A stretch of DNA of 64,000 bases from Arcuatula senhousia (taxonomy: Eukaryota; Mollusca; Bivalvia; Mytilida; Mytilidae), in contig OZ020309.1 in NCBI GenBank assembly GCA_963971305.1, positions 3,465,001 through 3,529,000 of the forward strand. Direction: 5' to 3'. The position numbers and the translations under genes are program-made. Below the pieces are notes generated by a model that worked only from the letters and a program-made list of their open reading frames with translations, did no database searches and had not been told where the DNA came from. This document shows positions 35,646 to 45,450 of the stretch, one piece after another. Each line of letters starts with the position of its first letter. Position 1 is the stretch's first letter.

Positions 35646-35692
35646 GACTGAACAAAACCTGTTAAGAGGGAGGTGAAATTATGCAGATGTAA
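35646..35692 (+). promoter_or_regulatory. Possible upstream block of lectin copy 2
   Basis: GGACTGAACAAAACCTGTTA followed by AGAGGGAGGTGAAATTATGC aligns loosely with the blocks upstream of copies 1 and 3 (GACTGAAAAAAGCC ... GAGGTAACTCAAAGCAG), but lies closer to the ATG (about 97 bp). A weak call. Confidence 0.25.
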
Positions 35693-35768
35693 TTGTGAAT
35701 AGACAGTTTACTTTTGTCACCAATAGTTTACTTATTTAACTGTTTACTAGTTATATAGTTATAACCAA

Positions 35769-36051
35769 ATGGATAGATTTATTTGTGCAAAAATCTGCAT
35801 GCTGACATGCATGTTTTTCATGGGAGAAGCTTATGGTCTGTCTCGAAATTTTGTAAAAAATGAAAACGTAGGATTCAGACAAAAAGAAGGAACAGATACA
35901 CCAGTTAGGTCGTTTGTCGAATGCGCAGCTATGTGTAGTAGAACAAGATGCTCCAACTTTTATTATAAAAAAGAAACTCGCCAATGCAATTTGGAAACCA
36001 GCTATGCCGTTTCTCCAGTATCAGACCCACAGGAAAATTGGACTTGTTATG
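35769..36051 (+). CDS. Copy 2 exon 1 (signal peptide + PAN-like domain)
   Basis: Start chosen at the ATG before a hydrophobic leader. The donor is G|GTATGTAAT, leaving one base of the next codon (phase 1). Confidence 0.8.
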
Positions 36052-38001
36052 GTATGTAATTTTAATCCACAGTATCTAATTGAAGTTAAACATACATATA
36101 CCTAAAAGATACTTCAAATATGCGATCAAATTCGTTTTCTACACACATTTTACTTGTTATTATATCTGAGTAGAACTAAGATCTGCTCTCGACTATGCTT
36201 TAATTCAAACTTCTTGTCACAAATTCAAATATATTATAAAATTTTGAACTTTTTAGTATTTTTTTGAAAATGTTATAAAAATACTATATAGAATAAATAC
36301 ATATAAAAGATAGGGATAAAAAACTTATTTCGAACTAAATTTTTATTCAAATGACTAACTTTTTTGGTATTTTTGGTTATACTGTTCTATGCTCTTCATA
36401 TTCATACAGTGTTTTGCATTTTTAATATTTTTGGTAGAGCGCCTCTGATGAGTCTTGAATAGACGAAACGCGCGTCAGGCGTAGCAAAATTTATTGTCTG
36501 GAACTTTGTTGTCATTTGTATTTCACACCCTTGTTGCTTAAATATTAAGGTGGTACAGTAGTTAGTTAAAGGTTGCTAAGCATTTTTTTGAAGTATTTTA
36601 AAAAACAAGTATATAGGGAGAAAGACATTTGTTTATTTTTTTTTCAAATGCTTAAGTTATGGCTTAAAGTAAACTACATGTAGTTAAAAACTTCCAATTG
36701 GGTAAGTCCTTTGAAATCGAAGTATTATAGTAAGGTTTCAAATTCAATCTCTTTCTCTCAACTTTTAAAGTATATAAATTATATGACTTTCTTTAAATTG
36801 AATTTAAATTATTTTTTTTATTCTTTTACATATGTATCATAACTTGTTATTAATCATTAGATTTAAGTACATATATTTTTGACAAGTTATTTTTCTATAT
36901 ATGTATACGATTCTCATTAGATAGGCAATATTATATTATCGTATGTTCCATCTTACAGTTCAGCCTGTGCAAAGCACAAATGTGGCACTCAATATGACAA
37001 CATCAATGATTTCACAATACAACACACCCGGTAAACATGACCCAAGTTATGCTGTTGATGGGAACGTCCCAAATCTATGGGGTGGGCATCACTGTTCCTC
37101 TACAGATGGTGAAATAAATCCTTGGTTACAAATAGATTTGGGAGAGCAAATACGGATTGACAGAATTGTAGCATATAACAGGCAGGATGATTTTGGTAAG
37201 CATGAACAATTTGATATAAATATGTGTTTATTTTAACTAAATTGTCACTTGATAAATCTTGCACAGCCTTTAACGATATACAACTCATTAAGAGATCAAA
37301 GCAAACCAAGCTAAACCAGCAGTGTCGTCTAAGACCGCTTCTTCTAATATCACCCGCTACTAATGTAAGAGGCAGAGGTACTAATAGGACATCCAGAAGT
37401 CCGAAAGGGCAGAGACAAAACCAGTAAACACCAACTGGAATGTGACAAAACATCTTTTCGTTTTGATCTTTTCGAAATAAACATCCTACTTCTAATATTT
37501 TGGTTTAACATTAAGTAAAAATTATTAAGATTTGATATGGAGTATAATTTTAAATGTAAATAAATAAAGCATATTAAATATTACACAGGTTTAAAATACC
37601 ACAATCATTGCATTTTACCTATTTATTTTATTCTCATTATCACAAGTGTCTATTTTTAAGATTCATTTTAAATGTTACTATACATTGTACATTATATGTG
37701 AATGATTTTTATAAATACATCAATTAATGCCTGTGATTTAGTAATATGAAGATGCATTTGTCTTTAAGGACATGAACTTAGATATGTAAGATTTGATGTT
37801 ATAAAGATGACAGATTTGGATTCGAGTGTACGTCTTTGTGGATTTTTCGACTATGTCTCAAAAACGGCTGAAACTATATACATGATGTGCGTGAACAAAC
37901 CTGAAGGAAATAGCATCAAACTCACCATTACAGACACTTCCATAAGTTACCTGATATTATGTGAGGTCGAAGTATACGAATGGACTTATTTTCTGGTGTA
38001 G
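35769..38001 (+). CDS. PAN/F-type lectin-like secreted protein, copy 2
   Basis: Intact gene of three exons (35,769-36,051; 36,959-37,195; 37,769-38,001), 753 nt in total, 250 residues. Residues 1-23 are a signal peptide (MDRFICAKICMLTCMF...EAYG). Residues 24-94 form a PAN/Apple-like domain with SFVECAAMCSRTRCSNFYY, QCNLETSY and WTCYG. Residues 95-250 match an F-type-lectin/discoidin-like beta-sandwich: SYAVDGNVPN, PWLQIDLGEQIRIDRIVAY, NRQDDFGHELRYVRF and the ending LILCEVEVYEWTYF. Both introns are phase 1 with GT/AG borders, so the PAN and lectin modules are symmetrical and shuffle-compatible. The fucose-binding R-x-D-x4-R/K signature has Glu in the last position, so sugar specificity may be altered. 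Probably a secreted recognition protein; the domain names rest on motif reading only. A general discoidin-type lectin is the alternative. Confidence 0.8.
36385..36545 (+). repeat. Hammerhead-bearing dispersed repeat, copy 1
   Basis: From ATGCTCTTCATATTCATACAG through TAGAGCGCC to ATTTCACACCCTTGTTGCTTA. The same order of blocks occurs at 38.805-38.95 kb. It lies in intron 1 of lectin copy 2, sense strand. Confidence 0.6.
36439..36482 (+). ncRNA. Hammerhead ribozyme motif (type I, short stem III)
   Basis: The conserved core is complete. CTGATGA (36,445-36,451) is followed by stem II GTCT/AGAC (36,452-55 with 36,461-64) with loop TGAAT. Next is GAAA (36,465-68), then a minimal stem III (A-C with G-T around GCGC) and GTC at 36,474-76, with the expected cleavage point after C36,476. 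Stem I pairs GCGCCT (36,439-44) with AGGCGT (36,477-82). Known biology: hammerheads with very short stem III occur in Penelope-like elements and retrozymes of animals, bivalves included. Activity is untested. Confidence 0.75.
36959..37195 (+). CDS. Copy 2 exon 2 (F-type-lectin domain, first half)
   Basis: Acceptor CATCTTACAG, donor G|GTAAGC. Encodes QPVQSTNVALNMTTSMIS through YNRQDDF. Same length (237 nt) as in copies 1 and 3. Confidence 0.8.
37360..37445 (-). repeat. Dispersed retroelement-tail repeat, copy 6 (reverse)
   Basis: GAGGCAGAGGTACTAATAGG ... AGAAGTCCGAAAGGGCAGAG ... CAGTAAACACCAACTGGAAT, within intron 2 of copy 2. The open frame read on the - strand through it is a by-product. 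Confidence 0.6.
37769..38001 (+). CDS. Copy 2 exon 3 (F-type-lectin domain, second half)
   Basis: Acceptor TGTCTTTAAG. Encodes HELRYVRFDVIKMTDLDSS through CEVEVYEWTYFLV, then TAG. Confidence 0.8.
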
Positions 38002-38804
38002 AACATTTTTGACAACACGTTGTTTAATTCTTTCTTTCTAAAGGAACATTCTTGTAATCATTTACGATTGAACTTTTATTACCATCAGTATGGTGTGCAA
38101 TTTGATTTTGCCTTGGTTTTCTTTTTCAAAATTTGACCTTTAATTCACAGTATTTGGTTACCTGACACCAGCCTGAAACAATATGAAGGTTCTCCAACAC
38201 CGTGAGCCATATTTTTTCTATTGATGTGTGCCATGATTTAAATAGAAAAAAATATCAAATGTTGCCTTCAGTCAAAACAAACCAAATGATGATAAGTGAT
38301 CGAAACTACACGTCAAATTAACGTATTTACACTAAAAATGTTTAAAAAAAAGTTGGTGACAATTCAGTTCGAAAAAGGTAAAAAGACAAGATACGATGGC
38401 TCATTTTCAAAACTAATACATTTCTTTGAAATGCTCATTTTACTCCTATAAAGTGGTTAATTTTGAATAATCTGTATGTTTCACCTTCAGTAAGTCAATA
38501 TCAATGAAATATTCCTAAGAAGTATCCAAGAAGATTGCAATTAGTTATCGTAGATTTGTTTTATTATTTCAATGGAACTGTTCTCAGAATGTTTCTAAGT
38601 TTAATTCTATAAAATCATATCAAAATATGGTGCATATTACTTTGTATCCAAATAAATTAGAATATGTTCCATAAATGATTATTGATTATGTATGAAACAT
38701 TTTTTTGAATTAAAAAGATAATTTCCCTTTTGATTTTTAAATAAATTTTCGATGTCAAAACCGACATAGGTTGGTCCCTCTTTCGACGTTTCTGGTGTAA
38801 TTTT

Positions 38805-38950
38805 TATATCCTCTTCACTACCATATAGTGTTTGGCATTTTTTACGTTTCGAAGAGTGCTTCTGACTAGTCTTGAAGAGACAAAACGCACGTCAGTTATA
38901 GTTTATAGTCTGGGTCTTTGTTGTAATATATATTTGGGACTTGTTTATCC
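38805..38950 (+). repeat. Hammerhead-bearing dispersed repeat, copy 2 (degenerate)
   Basis: Aligned with 36.385-36.545 kb. The core is damaged: CTGACTA (38,862-68) for CTGATGA and AAAA for GAAA, and stem I is mostly lost, while stem II GTCT...AGAC survives. Very likely inactive. Confidence 0.6.
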
Positions 38951-40184
38951 TAAGTTTTATTCATATTAAGGCAAACACATGCATTTATATACTTATGTTA
39001 TTTCTTTCTTGCTTTTCCAAGCATATAAAAAAAGCCGAGAAGGTCCGCGTCAGGAGACAGTGGATAAAAAAAATTGTGGTACAAATTTATTTAATATTTC
39101 AAAATTGATATATCAGATTTATGAAATTTACTATGAAGAAAACTTAACCGCTAATTATAATTTCACCCTCAAAAAATGATATATTAGAAATTGTACTAAT
39201 AAAAAATGAGTTTATCAGTCATTTTTTTTTCTAAAAGGGATAATTTGGTCAATACAGAACTGATACGTAGCTATTAGTGAATTTCGATTTAATTAAAACG
39301 TTTGACCTGTTTTTGTCGTACAAACTGTTGGTACTAAGAACCACTGCCTTTCTGATGATGCTGCTTTACCAAGGAATTATTATTATATCGTTTTTTATTA
39401 AAAGTGTCCAAAATATGTGGTACAGATCAAAATATTGTGTTTTGTAGTTTATTCTTAAATACGTATAAAATAAATCGGACTTTTTTCTTGATTTTAATGT
39501 TGCATCAATGGTGTGAAACAATGTAATAAAAGAGGATCTGAAATTGATAAATTTTTTTATATAGAATTGCATTGCCCTGCGAAGATAAAAAAAAATAAAA
39601 TCCATTGCATTGCTACAATGGGCAAATCATTATGGACGACGTGAGTGTATTTTCCGTTATATTTCTTCCCATAGGCAGACTTATTTCAAAATTCCAGAAT
39701 ATCCGAAAGAAGAAGAGTTTTTTTCATGGATAATACTACGGGTCTCTTGCAATTTTGCTGACTTTGTACATTAGTGAGTTCGCTTAGCTCGAATATTAAG
39801 TGTGATTTATAGCACACCTACAGATCCTATTAAACCTTTTATAAAATAATTACTTTCGAGACATTTTTAAATATCAAATTAACTCGGATGATTATCTAAA
39901 CATATTTAAAAAAACATAAATAAATGCTAGCCCTACCCGAGTAGGAACAGGTACAATTGTAATTTACTTTAGAAAGGAAGTTATTTGTCTGTCTTTTTGT
40001 TTGTGTCTTTCGATTGAAAATGGTTGAAGAAATAATAGAAAAAAAAGTAGCAACAACGCTTCTTTCTGTTTAAAGATATCAAAACAACAAAAAAAATAGC
40101 ATTTTGGAATGACAACGTAATTTTGATATCAATCAAAATAACGACGCCTGAAAGGCTGTGTTAAGTAAAACACACCTTCTTGTC
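38951..40184. other. AT-rich spacer, nothing recognised
   Basis: No gene or ordered repeat seen. Confidence 0.45.
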
Positions 40185-40375
40185 TCATGAAAACGGTACC
40201 TATTGGGCATTCGAGTGCCAAACGTCCAAAAGGGCAACGACAAAACCGGTAAACACGAACAAGAACAGCACGAAGAAAAAAAAAACACACCAGATCAAAC
40301 GAACGGAAATCAACAAAGTGTACTCAAGTCGTAACATGAGTGAGCCTATTTGCTCTGGAAGATGATTTTGACATT
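40185..40375 (-). repeat. Dispersed retroelement-tail repeat, copy 7 (reverse)
   Basis: GGTACCTATTGGGCATTCGA ... CCAAAAGGGCAACGACAAAA ... GTACTCAAGTCGTAACATGA ... TTTGCTCTGGAAGA. Open frames on both strands across it are by-products. Confidence 0.6.
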
Positions 40376-40679
40376 TACTCTGTTCATATCGACTTTTCAA
40401 AAGGACAGTAACAAAATTTCGATGGTTTTTTTGAATGGACACAAAGAACAAAATACAACTACAACTTATATATTGAAAAAAATCATTTACTGCAGGTTTT
40501 ATAAAACTGTCTTTCCGTTAAACACATCCTTAAAAATCGAGATATATTTTCTGATTATAATTGATATTACTGCTATTAAAATATTTTATTTAGTAAAACA
40601 ATTTATTTATTTTTAATGTTGTAACTATGTTTAGAAAAATTTCCCTTTTCATAATATAAGATAAGGAGATGTGGTATAA

Positions 40680-40800
40680 GTGTACTTGACACAACCTACA
40701 TATAAACGACAATTTAGAACATCCACAACGGAAAACAGCCAGCTACCTTCAATTTGACCAGCAGTCGCTGCTCGCCTTTTTGCAATTAGCCCTAGATTGA
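40680..40800 (-). repeat. Dispersed repeat family R1, copy 4 (partial, reverse)
   Basis: ACAACCTACATATAAACGAC ... CACAACGGAAAACAGCCAGC ... CCAGCAGTCGCTGCTCGCC, matching the first part of the copy at 1.27 kb. Confidence 0.5.
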
Positions 40801-41033
40801 AAATAGATAAACTACAAATGATTCAAGCCAAATACTAAAGTGCCATTATAGATCGATTTTATAGTACTGTATATAATAGTTTATTGTGTATATAATGATA
40901 GACATTAATTATGTTTTACGGTTCATTCGCAAAACGTCTACTACTAAAATTGTCACCTTAATAAAGAGACTGGTATCAAAAGATCAACATAAGGGATAAT
41001 TCTGAAAACTCTAATAACATAAACCAATTTTAT

Positions 41034-41578
41034 TTAAGGTTCATCTGTACCTTTCTTTAAAACATGGCGTTATTTTTAATCTATTTTCAGTATATGCACA
41101 GCCGAAACTGCACATTAAATTGAAAAATAAAGCGTAGCTGGACCTAGATATGAAAAATTCTTACCTTTTTTCTATGAATTCTTCCCGAAAAAATCCTTTA
41201 TTAAAGAGATCTCTTTTTTCTCCGCTTTTAAAAACACCCGATTTAAGGCTAATATCACTTTCACCCTTTCTTGTGGCCTCAAATTTCATGCAACTTTCAA
41301 TAAGGAATTTAACTAAAAGTGTTCACTTCGTTTCATGTAAGAGGCACAATAGGGATAGTTTGTCCTTTCTCAATTTAAAATCTGAACAGGAAAAAAAAGA
41401 GATCTTTATTTTTAAGGAACTTAAAATGACAAATTGATAGAAATTGAATCAGAAATTACCATATCTAGGTCCAGCTATGCTTTATTTTATTATTTTATTT
41501 GTAGTTTTTGTTCTGCATATACTAAAATATGGGTAGAAAATTTCGCTATTTTTAACGAAAGGTACAGATGAACCTTAA
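41034..41578. mobile_element. 545-bp fold-back MITE-like element
   Basis: Outer ends TTAAGGTTCATCTGTACCTT / AGGTACAGATGAACCTTAA are inverted copies, and inner arms (AGCGTAGCTGGACCTAGATA / ATATCTAGGTCCAGCTATGC) are inverted again around a 300-bp core. A 95-codon frame in the core has no recognisable content. Confidence 0.7.
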
Positions 41579-43354
41579 AAGAAGTTCACGAACACCCATC
41601 CGAGTATCACAGAAAACTATGTCAAAATAAAATGAAAATAAGAAAGAAATAATTGAATGTTCGTTTTTTTTACATTCGCTTGAATGCTGTTAAGATAAAA
41701 AAATCTCATGGGAATAATAAAAAAGAAGTATTTCTTTTCAAAATAACAATTAACATATATTATTCAAATCATTGTCTTAAAGTAAGTTTTTTTTTCTATA
41801 TAACGCTTTGTTAGATTGTTAATGTCATATTGTGGTGAGTGATTTTGCCACAGTTTATTTGGCAAACAAGAAGAAAGTGTTGATGTGTTGATTAGTAAAT
41901 ATGTTTTGCGTGGAATTTTATTGTACTTTTTTTATTTGTGATAATGTTTAGAAAGTATTTCTTAAGTAAGTGTATAAATTTGCAGGGCAGATAATACCAA
42001 CTAAGTATAACAATCGAATGCACATAACTTTAAACGCTATATCAATGCTTGCATGCACTCAAATATATTGTAATATATATTTAATGAGTACATGTATTTA
42101 AAAATGAGATTATCTATACTTTTTTTTCACACAACATTTTGCTGATATAAGAAAACAAAATTGTTACAGAGAAATTATAGTTGCATTCCTTATGGCTAAC
42201 TGCTCTTGGTCTTCCAAGGGAAACCGAAAAACTATCTTTAGCACAATCCGTTCTAGTTTGTCTTTGTTGTCCAACATATTAGCCGTACTATTTCACTCTG
42301 TCTGTTATAGAGCACACTAGTTTTACAATTTTACGAATTGACAATTTCAAAACCAATTATAACAAATGATAATACTGATCTGTAGAAAACTGTTCAGATT
42401 TGTTCAGATCGTCAGTAAGTGTATAGACAGTAATGTGGTAAATTCAGATTTTGTTATGTTTGAACAGTTTAATTGAATGCAAAGCTTTTATCTAAAACTA
42501 CTTATTATCTTGACAAGACTTAACAAGTTTATTTCTTTAGATATATCAATATTTTCGATAACTTAAATTGCCATTTTAGACAAACATCAACATACTAGTT
42601 TCGATGCCGAATATTATGTGATCGATATAATTTCCATTTTGCCCTCTAATTTAATTGAATTGATTTTTGTAAAGCCTTAATGATACGTCTTTAACTGGTA
42701 TGATATGTCTCTTTTCAAATTGCAATAGGCATGCGGCCGATAGATGTGTTCTTAATGTTAAGAATTTAGTTAGCATTAGACAAAAAGAGATGCAATCCCT
42801 TATCCAAAAAGCATCTGTCAAATGATGCGTTTTCTATCCCTTGGAAATATGTTAATAAATCCTATGAATTTAGAGACAACAACACCAAGTACATCTCTTA
42901 CAAAGCGATACTAAATTTTATGAATTATTTCCAATGCTTTTTAAACGACAAAAAAATAATTCACTAATTTTAGGTATGACTATTGAAGTGGTAATTCTTT
43001 AAAAGGTCCCTCTAACCAGACTACCTCATTTAATATTTGTTTTGCAATTGCTCGTTCGAAGAACACATCGCCTTACTAGGATATGCATTTCAACCTGAAT
43101 TGACAATGGCTTAAAACCCGTCCTCGTAACCAAAAATTACGACAACAGACTTGTGTCTATGGTATCTAAAATTGTTTCAAACTGCAGTATTTGAATACAT
43201 GTAAATCTATAAAAGCAAAATGGTTATATTTATATCTTTCTATAAAAGAAGGGAATTTATCATGACCTCGAGCTCTCTCTTGATTAGAGATGTATTCTTC
43301 TGGGGGAGCAAAATTTGTATTCATCATTTTTTCCTAAACCTATTTTTTTTTAAA
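41579..43354. other. AT-rich spacer, nothing recognised
   Basis: No gene, tandem array or clear inverted structure seen. Confidence 0.45.
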
Positions 43355-43430
43355 TGCTAAGACCCTGGGAAAATCATATTTGGTAACAAAACAATAAGTC
43401 CGTGTGCATTTTAATTCGAATGCTCAAAGT
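43355..43430. repeat. Short dispersed repeat, pair member 2
   Basis: Partner of 4,033-4,110 (TGCTAAGACCCTGGGAAAAT, GTCCGTGTGCATTTTAAT). Confidence 0.45.
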
Positions 43431-43742
43431 GAAAAGACATGGATTATTTTGAGTCCTTCAATTTTCGATAAAATTACTTTTTTAAACCAAATTAGTGGAA
43501 TTTTGGAGCTGTTGAAGATCACTGAAGGATGAAGAATTTTCTTATACGAAAATGAACTTTTTGGGGTTTATTTTGAAAGCATTTACAACATATGTCAGTA
43601 GTATACAACCAGGTGTAAACAAAGCTAATAGACATAACATTAGACATAAACGAGTCACCGTTATAAATCAATGTCATATTTACTCCGGACAACAGAGTTC
43701 GTACCTAAAGTAACATAACTCCATCGCCTGACATACAAGAAA

Positions 43743-44172
43743 ATATAAAAAAACATTGTCCAATGCAGCCTCAACCATCCTCATTCGAAAGTCCAATCCA
43801 AGAATGGAATTGAACATCAGACATTATGTTCAACCCTACCAGACCCCGCAAGCATACCACCAATACAACTCCCCTCCTCCAACCACGTTTGCACTACAGC
43901 AGTGCGATTTACAAGACATCGTTGAAAAACTCAGAGTGGTAATACACGATGAAATCAAAACCACAATTCAAGACTCTATCAAACATAATGTCGAAAAAGC
44001 TGTAAAAACTGTCTTACACTCGTACCAACACCATATTGATAGATTAACAGCCGAAAATACCAAAGTAAAAAATGACCAGTTTGGCCGGAGAGAACTGCTG
44101 CAATTTATTTGTATTCCTGAGAACAAAGCCGACATCGTGGTTGACATAGTAAAAAGTGGTGGATACATGTAA
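43743..44172 (+). pseudogene. LINE ORF1-like fragment
   Basis: A 138-codon frame from 43,756 with a proline/glutamine-rich start (YQTPQAYHQYNSPPPTTFA), a coiled-coil-like middle (DIVEKLRVVIHDEIKTTI ... IDRLTAENTKVKND) and QFGRRELLQFICIPE. A coiled coil followed by a (Y/F)GRRE-like motif is typical of ORF1 proteins of non-LTR elements. A second frame at the 5' end (MQPQPSSFESPIQEW) suggests an early frameshift, and the expected LEQ stretch before FGRRE and everything beyond SGGYM are missing. A truncated remnant. Confidence 0.5.
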
Positions 44173-44969
44173 AACTAGGTTTTAATGTCTTCTATTTTAA
44201 TGACACTACATCTTAATGTTTAAATGAATGACATGATCAATGTACTGATAGCTTGACTTGACCCTAATCTTTGACATTTTTTTTAAACTTGTCAAACACA
44301 TACAAAAAAAAACATCAAATCTGGGCAAAGATACGTCAGGCAAATTTAGGACCGTAATATTTTATAAAAAAAATGTACGGGTATTAAAAAGGAAATTGCG
44401 GACTTAACCAGCTTTATTCGCGCCAAACTTTTTTTTGTCTGATAGCAAAACAAATCCAATGACATATATTAGACACAGTTGGAATTTAAAGGCGATCGTT
44501 CCGGTACTAGAGACAATTATAAATTATTTAGGAGTAATAAAAGACAATCATTTCTTCTTACTTTTTATGATTGCGTTCGTCGGATTCGTTATTGATTAAG
44601 ACATAAGATCAAGTCACCGAACGTTTTTTTATGCAAAAACCTTTAATGTTTTATTGATAAAATTACCTTTCATATAATTTGTTATAATTTATGCCATTTT
44701 GTTAATCTCTTTGTACTTAAATTAAATAATCGTATTATAAAAACAAAGCCGTGCGGCTCTGTGTTTAGAGCATATATTATAAAAGGCATGAATTATTTAT
44801 AGCCCGTTAATTGATATTTTTAAGGTACATTATGAAAAAAAATGAATAATTTAGTATAGTCATTAACAACATAACAAAACAGCACCAACGACATAAGATA
44901 TTTTTTTTACATTGTATTTTTCTGTTTGAAAGTTGGAATTAGTTTAAGATTTTTTTCCGTTAATGAACT
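44173..44969. other. Spacer upstream of lectin copy 3
   Basis: AT-rich, no gene seen. Confidence 0.45.
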
Positions 44970-45006
44970 GAAAGCAAATGTGAAAAAGGTAACTATAAGC
45001 AGACAT
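44964..45006 (+). promoter_or_regulatory. Conserved upstream block of lectin copy 3
   Basis: GAACTGAAAGCAAATGTG followed by AAAAAGGTAACTATAAGCAG, about 180 bp before the ATG; the match and spacing are close to those of copy 1. Probably promoter or 5' UTR. Confidence 0.4.
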
Positions 45007-45167
45007 AACTACATCTTTATTTTGATACTTGTCAGCATATATTTACATATTTACCCTACAGTTTAGCTGAGTTTTTCTCTTGCAAAGTGACAAAAGCCAT
45101 CAGTTGTTCAATGCGAATGAATTTTAGTACAAACAACATTTATATCAGAAATTAAACGCAAGAAGAA

Positions 45168-45450
45168 ATGGATAAGGTCATTTTGTTGAAAATCGGCATG
45201 TTAATGTGTATGTATTTGATGGGAGAAGCTTATAGTCTGTCTCGAAATTTTGTAAAAAATGCAAACCTAGGATTCCGACAAAAAGAGGGGACAGATGCAC
45301 CAGTTAGGTCGTTCGTCGAATGCGCAGCAATGTGTAGTAAGACAAGCTGCTCAAACTTTTATTACAAAAAAGATACCCAGCAATGTAATTTGGCGACTAA
45401 CTATGCCGTTTCACCAATATCAGACCCACAGGAATATTGGGCTTATTACG
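45168..45450 (+). CDS. Copy 3 exon 1 (signal peptide + PAN-like domain)
   Basis: ATG before a hydrophobic leader; donor G|GTATGTGATT. Same length as in copies 1 and 2. The cysteine of the C-terminal WxCY is changed to Tyr. Confidence 0.75.

Noticed and set aside
37100..37453. 117-codon frame on the - strand
   Set aside because: Antisense to lectin exon 2 and partly inside a retroelement-tail copy.
41150..41437. 95-codon frame as a gene
   Set aside because: It lies in the core of the fold-back element at 41.03-41.58 kb, with no recognisable domain.
43756..44172. Host protein gene for the 138-codon frame
   Set aside because: A coiled coil followed by an FGRRE-like motif fits a LINE ORF1 remnant; the 5' part is frameshifted and the 3' part truncated.
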